Source: Pseudarthrobacter sp. Fe7 (GTDB taxonomy: Bacteria; Actinomycetota; Actinomycetes; Actinomycetales; Micrococcaceae). Taken from it: 64,000 bases of DNA. The first letter of the stretch is position 1, and each line of letters opens with the position of its first letter. The notes under the pieces are model-generated. The model was given only the letters and a program-made list of their open reading frames with translations, searched no databases and was not told the DNA's origin. Location: positions 3,658,001 to 3,722,000 of the forward strand of contig CP099977.1 in NCBI GenBank assembly GCA_024372495.1, read 5' to 3'. Of the stretch, positions 18,855 through 28,818 are shown piece after piece. The translations under genes and the position numbers were made by a program.

Positions 18855-19900
18855 TTAGAGTCGGGTCCAGTCGAGGACAACTTTGCCGCCCAGGCCGCTG
18901 CGGGCAATATCGAAGCCCTTTTCCCACTCCGTGGCCGGAAGCGTGTCCGTGACCACGGCGGAGATTCCGGCGTGCAGCACCGTGTTGGAGGAGAGCATGG
19001 CGCTCATGGCATACCAGGTTTCATACATCTCGCGGCCGTAGATGCCCTTGAGGGTGAGCATGTGGGTGACCACCTTGCCCCAGTCGATGGTGATCTCCTG
19101 GCTGGGCAGCCCCAGCATGGCGATCCGGCCGCCGTGGTTCATGTTGTCGATCATCTCAGGCAGCGCGGAGGGGTGACCGGACATTTCCATGCCGACGTCG
19201 AACCCTTCGCGCATGCCCAGCTCACGTTGGGCGTCTCGCACCCGGGTGGTGGAGACATCGATGGCGAGGTCGGCTCCAAGCTGCCGGGCCAGGTCCAGCC
19301 GCGGCCGGGAGATGTCCGTAATGGCGATCTTGCGGGCACCGGCGTGGCGGGCCACCGCGATGGCCATCAGGCCGATGGGGCCCGCGCCGGTGATGAGGAC
19401 ATCTTCACCCACCAGGGGAAGCTCAGCGCCGTGTGCACGGCGTTGCCAAAGGGGTCGAAGATGGCGCCAAGTTCGGGCGTGACCGAGGGGTCGTGGTGGA
19501 CCCAGACGTTGGTTTCGGGGATCACCACGTACTCTGCGAAGGCGCCGTCCCGCTGGACTCCCACGCTGACGGTGTGGATGCACATCTGCCGGCGCCCGGC
19601 ACGGCAGTTCCGGCAGATGCCGCACACCACGTGGCCTTCGCCGGAGACCCTGTCCCCCACCTTGACCTCACGGACGTCCTCGCCCACTTCCACCACTTCG
19701 CCATAGAACTCGTGGCCGGCGATAAGGGGTGCTTCGATGATCCCCTGCGCCCAGGAGTCCCAGGACTGGATGTGCAAATCCGTGCCGCAGATCCCGGTGG
19801 TCATGACCCGGATCTTGACGTCGGCCGGGCCGGCTTCGGGTTCGGGCCGGTCCACGAGCTCGAAACCGGCCTGCGGGCCGGCCTTGTACAGGGCCTTCAT
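18855..19900 (-). CDS. tdh: L-threonine 3-dehydrogenase (one-base frame break)
   Basis: Zinc-dependent medium-chain dehydrogenase that oxidises threonine to 2-amino-3-ketobutyrate. The catalytic zinc site is GICGTDLHI with GHEF, the structural zinc site is [15 protein letters not shown], and the NAD motif is [11 protein letters not shown]. The ATG at 19900 has AAGGA five bases upstream; an ATG at 19906 abuts the RBS and is less likely. The frame breaks at the GGGG run 19415-19418. Adding one base gives [15 protein letters not shown] and 348 residues. First gene of tdh-kbl. Confidence 0.93.
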
Positions 19901-20026
19901 TGGCATCCTTACTGCTTGGCGTTCACTCTGCGGGGTACGTCCCCATTGAAGCCCTGCAAAAGCTTTAGCACAACAGGGATCTTCTCAATCGACGATGTAG
20001 CAGAAGCTAATGAGTAGACTGAAGCC
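19901..20026. promoter_or_regulatory. Divergent tdh / LysR intergenic control region
   Basis: The 126 bases between the tdh and regulator starts are AT-richer than the flanks and hold AGCTTTAGC and the short palindrome TAGC-AGAA-GCTA (19998-20009). LysR regulators usually bind such imperfect dyads in the gap to a divergent target. The exact operator is not determined. Confidence 0.4.
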
Positions 20027-20938
20027 GTGGAGATACACCAACTGGAAATCCTGCGGGAACTGGGCGCTTTGGGCAGCGTGAAGGCCGTGGCCGATACGCT
20101 CATGGTCACCCCGTCCGCCGTGTCGCAGCAACTGGCGCACCTGCAGCGCACGGTGGAGGTCCCCCTGACGCGCAAGGAGGGCCGGAACCTGGTGCTCACG
20201 GAGGCGGGCCAGGTGCTCGCAGACGCGGGCGCCGCCGTCGTCAGCGCCATGGCCGAAGCCCGCAGTGCCCTGGGCAGCTACCACGAATCACCCGCCGACA
20301 GGGTGACGGTCAGCGGGTTCCACAGCGCAGGGCAGGCCCTGTTCGCGCCGCTGGCCAGGATGCTGGACAGGCCCGATCATCCGCGGATCGAACTGTCGGA
20401 CGAGGACGTGGCCCAGCAGGACTTCCCCGCCCTCACCGCACGGTACGACCTGGTGCTGGCGCACCGCATGGACCACAGTCCCCGCTGGCCGGCCGAACGG
20501 GTGGCCGTGATCCCCCTGGCGCACGAACCCCTGGACGTGGCACTGCCCGCCGGCCACCCGCTGGCCCAAAAGGACACGGTCACGGCGGACGACGTCGGCG
20601 CCGAGGCCTGGGTGACCAGCCACCCCGGCTACTCCCCCGCCGATGTCCTGTCCGCCGTCGCCGCCGTGTCCAGCAGGGTGCCCAACATCATCCACCGCAT
20701 CAACGACTACTCCACTGTGGCAGCGCTGGTGGCGGCGGGCGGCGTGGTGGGACTGCTGCCCAGATACACGGCAGGGCCGGTCCTGAACCAGGACATCGTG
20801 CTGCGGCCGCTGGAGGGCATCAGCACGCGCCGCAGGATCGACCTGCTGGCCAGGCCGGAAAACCTGAAGCGGCGGGCCGTGGTGATGGTCTGCGAAGCCC
20901 TGGAGGACATCATGGCCGCGCTGGTGCACCAGGGGTAA
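20027..20938 (+). CDS. LysR-family transcriptional regulator, divergent to tdh-kbl
   Basis: A 303-residue LysR regulator. The N-terminal HTH is LEILRELGALGSVKAVAD then TPSAVSQQLAHLQRTV, with the substrate-binding-like domain from about residue 90. GTG start at 20027. It points away from tdh, so it is the obvious candidate to control the threonine/glycine cluster. The inducer is unknown. The end of the protein (LLARPENLKRRAVVMV) is standard for the family. Confidence 0.87.
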   Translation: MEIHQLEILRELGALGSVKAVADTLMVTPSAVSQQLAHLQRTVEVPLTRKEGRNLVLTEAGQVLADAGAAVVSAMAEARSALGSYHESPADRVTVSGFHSAGQALFAPLARMLDRPDHPRIELSDEDVAQQDFPALTARYDLVLAHRMDHSPRWPAERVAVIPLAHEPLDVALPAGHPLAQKDTVTADDVGAEAWVTSHPGYSPADVLSAVAAVSSRVPNIIHRINDYSTVAALVAAGGVVGLLPRYTAGPVLNQDIVLRPLEGISTRRRIDLLARPENLKRRAVVMVCEALEDIMAALVHQG

Positions 20939-20959
20939 ACCGGGCTGACACTCCGCACG

Positions 20960-21619
20960 CTACGATTCCTGGCCGTCCTGGAGCTTGCCCATCTTGTGTC
21001 CCAGTCCCGGCGCGTGTCCCGGTCCGTGTCCCAGCCCCGGGCCGCGCGCGTCAGGGGCGCCTTCAACGATGCGCGTGGCGGTGGCCTTGTCCCCGTCCTT
21101 GACGCCGGCGATGCGCACGGTGTCCCCGGCGGCGATGTCCGCGATGGTTCCGTCGGCCGGCTTAGGGCGCTTGCCGTCGCCGCCCGTTACGCCCGGGCTG
21201 GCCGTGGCACCCGGGCTGGCCGTGGGACCACCGTCCGCGGCAGGCAACTTGGTGACCTTGGTGTCGCCGTTGACGGTGTAGGCCCGGGAGTAGCCGTCCT
21301 CGCTCTTGACGGTGACGGCTGAATCGCTGACGGACTCCACGGTCCCGCGCTGTTCCAGGACGGTCTGGAAGGTGCCGTCAGGCTTCTTGACCACTCCCTC
21401 GCTGTGGAGGGGCTGTCCCTGCCGGACTTTAGGGTCCTGCTTGTGCTGCCGGCCGGGCGCACTGCCCTTGCCGGGGGTTGCCTGGGCGGGCGCGGACGGT
21501 GACGGTGTTGGCGTCGCCGTGGCGGACCACGCCAAGGCGGCCCCCGTCCCCGTCAACGCCACGGCCACCGCCACCGCCAGCACTGCCTTGCGCGTCCTCA
21601 TTGGTTCCCGGGCCACCAT
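20960..21619 (-). CDS. Exported DUF5666-like protein with Gly/His-rich tail
   Basis: A 219-residue protein with an N-terminal signal sequence (VLAVAVAVALTGTGAALAWS), a Pro/Ser/Thr linker, then two OB/beta-strand segments around RGTVESVSDSAVTVKSEDG and GTIADIAAGDTVRIAGVKDG, which resemble the DUF5666 domain. It ends in a Gly/Pro/His/Leu repeat (GLGHGPGHAPGLGHKMG) that might bind metal. The ATG at 21619 has AAGGAAC upstream. It is probably cell-envelope located. Function unknown. It overlaps nothing and is convergent with the LysR gene. Confidence 0.65.
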   Translation of the reverse strand: MVAREPMRTRKAVLAVAVAVALTGTGAALAWSATATPTPSPSAPAQATPGKGSAPGRQHKQDPKVRQGQPLHSEGVVKKPDGTFQTVLEQRGTVESVSDSAVTVKSEDGYSRAYTVNGDTKVTKLPAADGGPTASPGATASPGVTGGDGKRPKPADGTIADIAAGDTVRIAGVKDGDKATATRIVEGAPDARGPGLGHGPGHAPGLGHKMGKLQDGQES

Positions 21620-21734
21620 GGTTGTTCCTTCCGCACACCGCCGGGGCAACAGCGCCCCCATGGGCTCCCAGTGTAAGTCTGCCGGGCGCCCGCAGCCACG
21701 GGTACTTTGCTGCCAGCGGCACCTGAGAACAAAG

Positions 21735-21800
21735 CCCAACTGGGTCGCAATTAGTGTCGTTATGGGGGCTCAAAACGGCATTAACTGCGACCCAGTTGGG
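21735..21800. repeat. Imperfect 30-bp inverted repeat after gatB
   Basis: CCCAACTGGGTCGCAATTAG and, on the other arm, its near-complement TTAACTGCGACCCAGTTGGG face each other across about six bases. Arms match at about 26 of 30 positions. It lies 10 bases after the gatB stop codon (minus strand), so it may be its terminator, but it looks like a REP-type element that could recur in the genome. Confidence 0.6.
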
Positions 21801-21810
21801 TGTGCAAGTG

Positions 21811-23317
21811 CTAGGCGGTGACCCCGAGCTTTTCCAGGATCAGTTCGCGGACGCGCCCGGCGTCCGCCTGGCCGCGGGTCGCTTTCATGACCCCGCCCAC
21901 GATCGCGCCAATGGCCTGTACCTTGCCACCGCGGATCTTGTCCGCGACGTCGGGCTGCGCGGCGAGGGCGGCATCGATGGCTTCCAGCAGGGGCCCGTCA
22001 TCAGACACGACGGCGAGGCCGCGCTTCTCGACGATCTCCGCCGGGGTGCCTTCCCCGGCGAGGACGCCGTCCAGCACCTGCGACGCCATCTTGTTGTTGA
22101 TCTTGCCGGCCTCCACCATCTGGGCGAGATTAACGATGGTGGCGGGCTGGACGCCCAGGCCCGGGGTCGACGTCGGCTGCCTTGGCGCGGCCCACGATCT
22201 CGCCCATCCACCACTTGCGGGCAACGGAGGCGCTGGCACCGGCGGCGATGGTTTCCTCAATCTCGTCCAGGACGCCGGCGTTCACCACGTCGCGGAATTC
22301 GAGGTCCGAGTAGCCCCAGTCGGCCTTGAGGCGCTTGCGGCGCTCGGCCGGCGGCTCGGGCAGGGTGGCACGGAGCTCCTCCACCCATTCACGGGAGGCA
22401 ACCATGGGAACCAGGTCCGGCTCGGGGAAGTAGCGGTAGTCGTCGGCGTCGGACTTGGCACGGCCGGAGGTGGTGGTGCGGGTGTCCTCGTGCCAGTGGC
22501 GGGTCTCCTGGATGACCGGTTCCCCCGCGTCCAGGACGGCGGCGTGGCGCTGGATCTCGTAGCGTACGGCGTGTTCGACGGCGCGCAGCGAGTTCACGTT
22601 CTTGGTCTCGGAACGGATGCCGAAGCGTTCGCGGCCGTGCGGCCGGAGCGAAACGTTGGCGTCGCAGCGGACGTTGCCGCGTTCCATCTTCGCGTCGGAC
22701 ACGCCGAGGTTCTTGACGATCTCGCGGACGGCCGCGACGTAGGCCTTGGCCAGTTCCGGTGCGCGGGAGCCGGCGCCCTCGATGGGCTTGGTGACGATTT
22801 CCACCAGTGGAACACCGGCACGGTTGTAGTCCACCAGCGAGAAGTCGGCGCCCTGGATCCGGCCGGTGGCGCCGCCCATGTGGGTCAGCTTGCCGGCGTC
22901 TTCCTCCATGTGCGCGCGCTCGATCTCCACGCGGAACACGGTGCCGTCCTCGAGTTCAACGTCCAGGTAGCCGTCGTATGCGATGGGCTCGTCGTACTGC
23001 GAGGTCTGGAAGTTCTTTGGGGTGTCCGGGTAGAAGTACTGCTTCCGGGCGAAGCGGCAGGACTCGGCGATCTTGCAGTTGAGCGCCAGGCCAATCTTGA
23101 TGGAGGACTCGATGGCCGTCTTGTTTACCACGGGCAGGACGCCGGGCATGCCCAGGTCCACCTCGTTGACGTTGGTGTTGGGCTCGTCGCCGAAGACGTT
23201 GGGGGCGGAGGAGAACATCTTGGTCTTGGTGTTCAGCTCCACGTGGACCTCGAACCCCAGGACGGGATCGTACTTCTCCATGGCCTCGTCGAAGCTCAGG
23301 ATGTCGTCAGTGCTCAT
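21811..23317 (-). CDS. gatB: Asp-tRNA(Asn)/Glu-tRNA(Gln) amidotransferase subunit B (one-base frame break)
   Basis: The kinase-like subunit that activates mischarged Glu-tRNA(Gln) or Asp-tRNA(Asn). It has the N-terminal [20 protein letters not shown] block, later [16 protein letters not shown] and the C-terminal YqeY-like tail ([13 protein letters not shown]). ATG at 23317 with AGGAGG seven bases before it. The frame breaks near AGGCCCGG 22157-22162. Removing one base restores [18 protein letters not shown] and 501 residues. Its start overlaps the gatA stop by 11 bases, implying coupled translation. The gene is normally essential. Confidence 0.95.
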
Positions 23318-24888
23318 TTTTTGCCTCCTGGGTTTCGAGGGTTCCGGCAGCGGCGGCGGCAAGGTCGGGAGCCTGGGCCAGCAGCGGCCCGCCCCAATTC
23401 GCTTCGAGCAGCGATTCAAGGACCGCGCCCACCCGGTACAAACGGGCGTCTTCGCGGGCGGGGGCCAGCAGCTGGATGCCAACGGGCAGCCCGTCCTCGT
23501 CAGCCAGGCCGCCGGGCAGCGACAGGCCGGGGACGCCGGCAAGGTTCGCGGGGATGGTGGCGACGTCGTTGAGGTACATGGCCAGCGGATCGTCCAGCTT
23601 TTCACCGAGCGGGAATGCCGTGGTGGGGGCGGTGGGCGAGATCAGGACATCGGCCTTGGCGAACGCGGCGTCGAAGTCGCGCTGAACCAGGGTACGGACC
23701 TTCTGCGCGGAGCCGTAGTAGGCGTCGTAGTAGCCGGCGGACAGGGCGTAGGTGCCCAGGATGATGCGGCGCTTGACTTCGTCGCCGAAGCCGGCGGCGC
23801 GGGTGGCACCCATGACGCGTTCAATGGTCATGGGGCCCTCTTCGGGGAGGACGCGCAGGCCGTACCGGACGCCGTCGAACTTGGCCAGGTTGGAGGAGGC
23901 CTCGGACGGCATGATCAGGTAGTAGGCGCCCAGGGCGTACTGGAAGTTGGGGCAGGAGACCTCCACGATCTCTGCGCCGGCGTCCTTGAGCAGGCTCCAG
24001 GGCGTCGTTGAAGCGGTTTTCGACGCCGGCCTGGTAGCCCTCGCCGTGCAGTTCCTTGATGATGCCGATCCGCAGGCCCTCGACGTTGCCGGTCTTCGCG
24101 GCGGCGACGAGGTCGGCCAGGGGCTCGGGCAGCGAGGTGGAGTCGCGGGGATCGTGGCCGCCGATGACCTGGTGCAGGAGGGCGGAGTCCAGCACGGTCC
24201 GGGTGACCGGCCCGATCTGGTCCAGCGAGGAGGCCATGGCGATGGCACCGTAGCGGGAGACACTGCCGTACGTGGGCTTGACGCCCACGGTGCCGGTGAC
24301 GGCGCCGGGCTGGCGGATGGAGCCGCCGGTGTCAGTGCCCAGGGCCAGGGGCGCCTCGAAGGCGGCGACAGCCGCGGCCGAACCGCCGCCGGAGCCGCCG
24401 GGGATCCGGTCCAGGTCCCAGGGGTTGCGGGTGGGGCCGTAGGCAGAGTGCTCGGTGGAGGAGCCCATGGCGAACTCGTCCAAGTTGGTCTTGCCCAGGA
24501 TGGGCATCTTCGCAGCACGCAGGCGCTCAACAACGGTGGCGTCGTAGGGGCTGTGCCACCCTTCGAGGATCTTCGATCCGGCGGTGGTGGGCTGGCCGAT
24601 GGTGACGATCAGGTCCTTGACGGCGATGGGAACGCCGGCCAGGTAGTGCAGGGCTTCGGCTTCCGCCCCGCCGCCGGCACGGATGGCGTCCACCTCGGCG
24701 GCGACGGCGAGCGCTTCCTCCCCGTTGACGTGCAGGAAGGCGTTGACCTGGCCGTCGACGGCGGCGATGCGGTCCAGGTAGGCCTGGGTGGCTTCGACGG
24801 CGGTGACCTCGCCGGCCTGAAGCTTTTCGGCCAACTGGGCGGCGGAGAGCCGGATCAGGGTGTCGGCGCTGGTGTTCTGTTCAGTCAT
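23307..24888 (-). CDS. gatA: Amidotransferase subunit A (amidase; one-base frame break)
   Basis: The amidase that hydrolyses glutamine for the GatCAB complex. The Ser-cisSer-Lys triad is visible: Lys in VPIAVKDLI, cis-Ser in [13 protein letters not shown], and the nucleophile in [15 protein letters not shown] at 24888. The frame breaks at CAGGCTC 23991-23997 (GAGCCTG on the coding strand). Reading GAGCTG restores [17 protein letters not shown] and 526 residues. It begins two bases after the gatC stop. Because this enzyme supplies Gln-tRNA or Asn-tRNA in actinobacteria, a true null is unlikely. Confidence 0.95.
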
Positions 24889-24890
24889 GG

Positions 24891-25187
24891 TTATGCCTCA
24901 TCCAGGATGGCCGGGACCTTGAAACGGTTTTCATCGGAGTCCGGGGCGCCGGAGAGTGCCTGTTCCGCCGTGAAGGTGTGTCCCACAACGTCCTCGCGGA
25001 ACACATTGGTAAGCGGAATGGGGTGCGAGGTGGCCGGGACGTCGTCCCCAGCAGCCTCGCTGACGGATTTGACCGAATCCACGATGACGGCGAGCTCGCC
25101 GGCCATCCTGTCCAGCTCTTCGGCACTCATCTCGATGTGAGCGAGCCGCGCGAGATGCGCGACGTCGTCACGGTTGATCGCAGCCAT
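24891..25187 (-). CDS. gatC: Amidotransferase subunit C
   Basis: A 98-residue structural subunit that wraps around and stabilises GatA. It starts [20 protein letters not shown], the conserved opening of GatC, and ends with the VPAIL segment that inserts near GatB. The ATG at 25187 is chosen by family length; the open frame extends upstream but without similarity. First gene of gatC-gatA-gatB. Confidence 0.94.
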   Translation of the reverse strand: MAAINRDDVAHLARLAHIEMSAEELDRMAGELAVIVDSVKSVSEAAGDDVPATSHPIPLTNVFREDVVGHTFTAEQALSGAPDSDENRFKVPAILDEA

Positions 25188-25333
25188 GGATCTCCCCTGC
25201 AAAGTTCGAATTGTTTTCCGATCCAGTCTAGTGTGCAAACGCAGATGCCCGTCTGACGACCCCCAGCGGGCGTCAGACGGGCACCTTCGATGCCCGGTCA
25301 TGTCACAGGGACAGGAGCACGGGCAGCTACAGA

Positions 25334-26848
25334 CTAACCGATCCCAATAGCTCCCGTCAGCATGCCAACACCAAGCATGACCAGGGAGATGACGGCGGTG
25401 CGCCAGAGGACCTTCTTGTGGTGGTCGCCCAGGTCCACCTTGGCCAGCGAGACCAGCAGCAGGATGGCCGGAACCAGTGGGCTCTGCAGGTGGAACGGCT
25501 GGCCGGTGATGGAGGCGCGGGCCATGTCGGCAGCGCTGACACCGTAGTGCGCGGCGGTCTCGCTGAGGACCGGCAGGACGCCGAAGTAGAAGGCATCGTT
25601 GCTCATGAAAAACGTCATGGGGATGCTGAGTACACCGGTGATGACGGCCATGAACGGGCCCATGGAGGTGGGGATGATCTGGACCAGCCAGGCGGACATG
25701 GCTTCCACCATGCCGGTGCCCTTGAGGACGCCGGTGAGGACGGCGGCGGCCATGACCATGCTGACCACGGCCACAATGGACGGCGCGTGCGCAATCAGCT
25801 GGGCGCCCTGGTCCTTGACCTTGGGGAAGTTGACCAGCAGGGCGATCGCGGCGCCCACCATGAACACGAACGGCAGGGGGATGACGTTGGCGACGAGCAC
25901 CACCATGACGGCGACGGTCAGGGCCAGGTTGAACCAGAACAGCTTTGGGCGCAGGGTGCTGCGGTTGGGATCCAGGGCGGTGTCGGCGAGTCCGGTGCCG
26001 CTGTCCTCAATGAGGGTTTCGGTACGGTCCAGCACGGCCACAGAGGATCCTGCCGGTGAACCGTCGACGGCGGGGGCTGCTCCGCCGGGGTTGCCACCCT
26101 TGCGTCCATGGCCGGTTCCGGAAGCGCTGGTTCCCGAAGCGCCGGTTCCGGAGGCAGCCGGGGAGGTGCCGCCGTCGGACGTTCCGTCAAACTGTTCGGC
26201 ACTGTCCGGAACTCCCCAGATCTCGGGGGCGGCGGCACGGAGGCGGTTGCGTTCCTGCAGGCCCAGCAGCCAGGAGAAGGCGAAGACGACGACCAGCCCG
26301 GCCACCAGGGACGGGATCATGGGGACGAAGACGTCATTGACGTCGATCTTCAGGGCGGTGGCGGCGCGTGCCGTGGGGCCGCCCCACGGCAGGATGTTCA
26401 TGGTGCCGTTGGCCAGGCCGGCCACGCAGGTGAGGATCACGGGGCTCATCTTGAGGCGGAGGTAGACAGGCAGCATGGCCGCGGTGGTGAGGATGAACGT
26501 GGTGGATCCGTCACCGTCCAGGGACACTGCGGCGGCGAGGATAGCGGTGCCCAGGACCACCTTGGCGGGGTCGTTGCCCAGCTTGCGGAGGATGAACTTC
26601 ACCAGCGGGTCGAACAGCCCCACGTCAATCATCAGGCCGAAGTAGATGATGGCGAACATCAGCAGGGCCGCGGTGGAGGTCATGGACTTCATGGAGTCCA
26701 TCACCATGTCGCCGATGCCCAGGCCGGCGCCCGCGAACAGGCCGAAAACAGTGGGGACAATGATCAACGCCAGCACTGGCGTCAACTTCTTCGTCATGAT
26801 CAGCACCATGAATACCGCGATCATGGCGAATCCAAGTATTACCAGCAC
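25334..26848 (-). CDS. CitMHS-family citrate transporter
   Basis: A 504-residue membrane protein with about 12 helices, starting MLVILGFAMIAVFMVLIMTK. It carries family blocks such as VSLDGDGSTTFILTTAAMLP, ANGTMNILPWGGPTARAA and MTFFMSNDAFYFGVLPV, typical of Me2+-citrate/H+ symporters (CitM/CitH). A long low-complexity Gly/Ser/Ala cytoplasmic loop lies in the middle. GTG start at 26848 with AAGGAG upstream. It is divergent from a CitA/CitB-type two-component system, which supports citrate or a related carboxylate as substrate. Confidence 0.9.
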   Translation of the reverse strand: MLVILGFAMIAVFMVLIMTKKLTPVLALIIVPTVFGLFAGAGLGIGDMVMDSMKSMTSTAALLMFAIIYFGLMIDVGLFDPLVKFILRKLGNDPAKVVLGTAILAAAVSLDGDGSTTFILTTAAMLPVYLRLKMSPVILTCVAGLANGTMNILPWGGPTARAATALKIDVNDVFVPMIPSLVAGLVVVFAFSWLLGLQERNRLRAAAPEIWGVPDSAEQFDGTSDGGTSPAASGTGASGTSASGTGHGRKGGNPGGAAPAVDGSPAGSSVAVLDRTETLIEDSGTGLADTALDPNRSTLRPKLFWFNLALTVAVMVVLVANVIPLPFVFMVGAAIALLVNFPKVKDQGAQLIAHAPSIVAVVSMVMAAAVLTGVLKGTGMVEAMSAWLVQIIPTSMGPFMAVITGVLSIPMTFFMSNDAFYFGVLPVLSETAAHYGVSAADMARASITGQPFHLQSPLVPAILLLVSLAKVDLGDHHKKVLWRTAVISLVMLGVGMLTGAIGIG

Positions 26849-26935
26849 AGCCGGCTCCTTTTTGTGAACAGCGGCACAGCGGTGTGACGCGTGCTACAGA
26901 CATTAGGGTGGCGGCCGTCACGGCAGTGCCTTTGG

Positions 26936-26996
26936 CTCAATTGATTGGCATACTGCTTATTGGGAGCATTTTGCTCATTGTGCTCACAGCGCGTCG
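26936..26996. promoter_or_regulatory. Citrate regulon control region with GAGCA-TTT-TGCTC palindrome
   Basis: The gap between transporter and kinase genes is AT-rich and holds the palindrome GAGCATTTTGCTC (26964-26976) flanked by related TGCTTATTGG and TGCTCATTGTGCTCAC sequences. These are plausible binding sites for the adjacent response regulator acting on both divergent promoters. The assignment is inferred from position only. Confidence 0.4.
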
Positions 26997-27049
26997 GTGC
27001 TGGAACGGCACCCCAAAACCGCCCCGCCGCCACCCGTCAAGGAGGATCA

Positions 27050-28818
27050 ATGCAGCGTCCCGCCCCGCGGCAGCTGCTGCGGTTTTCCACCCAGACGTTG
27101 CTGCTCCAGCTCTCCGTGGTGCTGCTGGTGGTCCTGCTGAGCGCGGCCGTGCACGCCTGGCTGACGTACGACAGGGTTGGCAGCGATGCGGAGAACCAGG
27201 CACTGACGCTGGCCCGGACCGTTGCGTCCGACCCCGAAGTCCGGGCCGATGTGCTGGCCATCAGCGACCAGCCCGGGACTCCCCCGGCTGCGCAGCTTTT
27301 GGCAGGCCCGCTCCAGGCCTCTGCCGAAGCGGCACGGACGCGGACCGGCGCGTTGTTCGTGGTCATCACGGACGAAATGGGGATCAGGCTGGCCCATCCG
27401 GATCCGCAGCGGCTCGGTGAGAAGGTGAGCACCGATCCGTCCGAGGCGTTGTCCGGCCAGGAGATCACCACCCGGAACACCGGAACGCTGGGTCCTTCCG
27501 CCGGAGCCAAGGTTCCTGTGTACGCGCCCGGCACCAGCACGGTGGTGGGTGAGGTGAGCGTGGGCTACTCCATGGAAACCGTGGCCCAGAGCGTGGCACG
27601 CGACATTGGGCCGGTGGCCCTGACGGCCGCTGGGGCTCTCCTGGCCGGCGTCCTGGGGTCCTTCCTGCTTCGCCGCCGCCTGCAGCGCCTCACCCTCGGC
27701 CTGGAACCTGAGGAAATCAGCACGCTGGTGCACGATCAGGTGGCAGTGCTGCAGGGCGTGGACGACGGCGTCATCGGCGTCAGTGCCGACGGCCGGGTGA
27801 GCGTCTTCAACGCCGCAGCCCAGCGGCTGCTTGGTTTGCCGGACCTGTCCGGGTCCCGTTGGGAGGACGCCCCGGTCCCTGGCCAATTGAAGTCTCTGAC
27901 CCGCCCGGGATCCGGGGCAGCGGGTCCGGGTTCCGGTGCCGCCGGAGCAGGGACCGATGCCCTGGAGCTGGTAGCTGGCGGCCGCGTGCTGGTGGTGAAT
28001 GCCCGCAAGGCCCTGCACCGGCGGGAGGACCTGGGCTGGGTGGTCATGCTGCGTGACCGCACGGAACTGCAGGAGCTCACGCGGCAGGCTCGACGCGGTG
28101 GGGACCCTGTCCACTGCCCTGCGGGCCCAGCGGCACGAGTTCGCCAACCAGCTGCACACCCTTGCGGGTTTCCTGGGCATCGGGCAGCACCAGGAGGCCC
28201 GCGACTACCTTGCCGGACTGGCCGCCACCGGTCCGCTGAAGTTCCCGGTGGACCAGGCCGAGCCTGCTCCAGGACCCGTACCTGCAGGCCTTCGTCGGCG
28301 CCAAGGGCGTGGAGGCCAACGAGCGCGGCGTCACGCTGCGCATCGGCCCGGAGACGCTGGTCCGGGGGCAGGTCACGGAGGCCCAGGACGTGACCACCGT
28401 ACTGGGCAACCTGATCGACAACGCCGTCAATGCGGCCGTGGCGGGCTCGTCCGGGGACCGCTGGGTTGAGCTAGAGGTGCTGGATGAGCCGGGCGACGAC
28501 GGCGGCACGCTGCACGTCGTGGTAGCGGACTCCGGCGACGGCCTGGCGGAAGGCACGGACGCTGAGGGCGTGTTTGCCGAAGGTTTCACCACTGCCGCCG
28601 GTGCCCTTTCCAGAAACCGCCGGGCCGGTGGCGGGCAGGGCTTCGGGCTGGCGCTGGCGAGACAGCTGGCGCGGCGCCGGGGCGGGGATGTGAAGGTGCT
28701 GGAGCGCGGTGCCAGAGGCGGCCAGGGGGCTGTGTTCATGGCCACGCTTCCGCGCACGACGGCGGGAAACCCTTCCGCCAACAGTCTGGGGGCAGCCGGA
28801 AAGGATGAGAATGGCTGA
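27050..28818 (+). CDS. CitA/DcuS-type sensor histidine kinase (two frame breaks)
   Basis: Membrane sensor kinase for a carboxylate signal. A first helix at residues 13-36 and a second at about 180-200 flank an extracytoplasmic PASC-like sensor domain. A cytoplasmic PAS domain (VLQGVDDGVIGVSADG) follows, then the phospho-acceptor His in LRAQRHEFANQLHTLAGFL and an HATPase domain with NLIDNAVNAA, DSGDGL and GGGQGFGLALA. ATG at 27050 with AGGAGG. Breaks at CAGGCTC 28085-28091 and GAGCCTG 28260-28266 both correct by removing one base (TRQLDAVGTL, DQAELLQDPYL), giving 588 residues. Confidence 0.9.

Noticed and set aside
17703..19706. Long plus-strand open frame of about 667 codons over kbl and tdh
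   Set aside because: It is antisense to two well-supported genes, has no recognisable domain, and is Gly/Val/His/Arg-rich as expected for a shadow of high-GC coding sequence.
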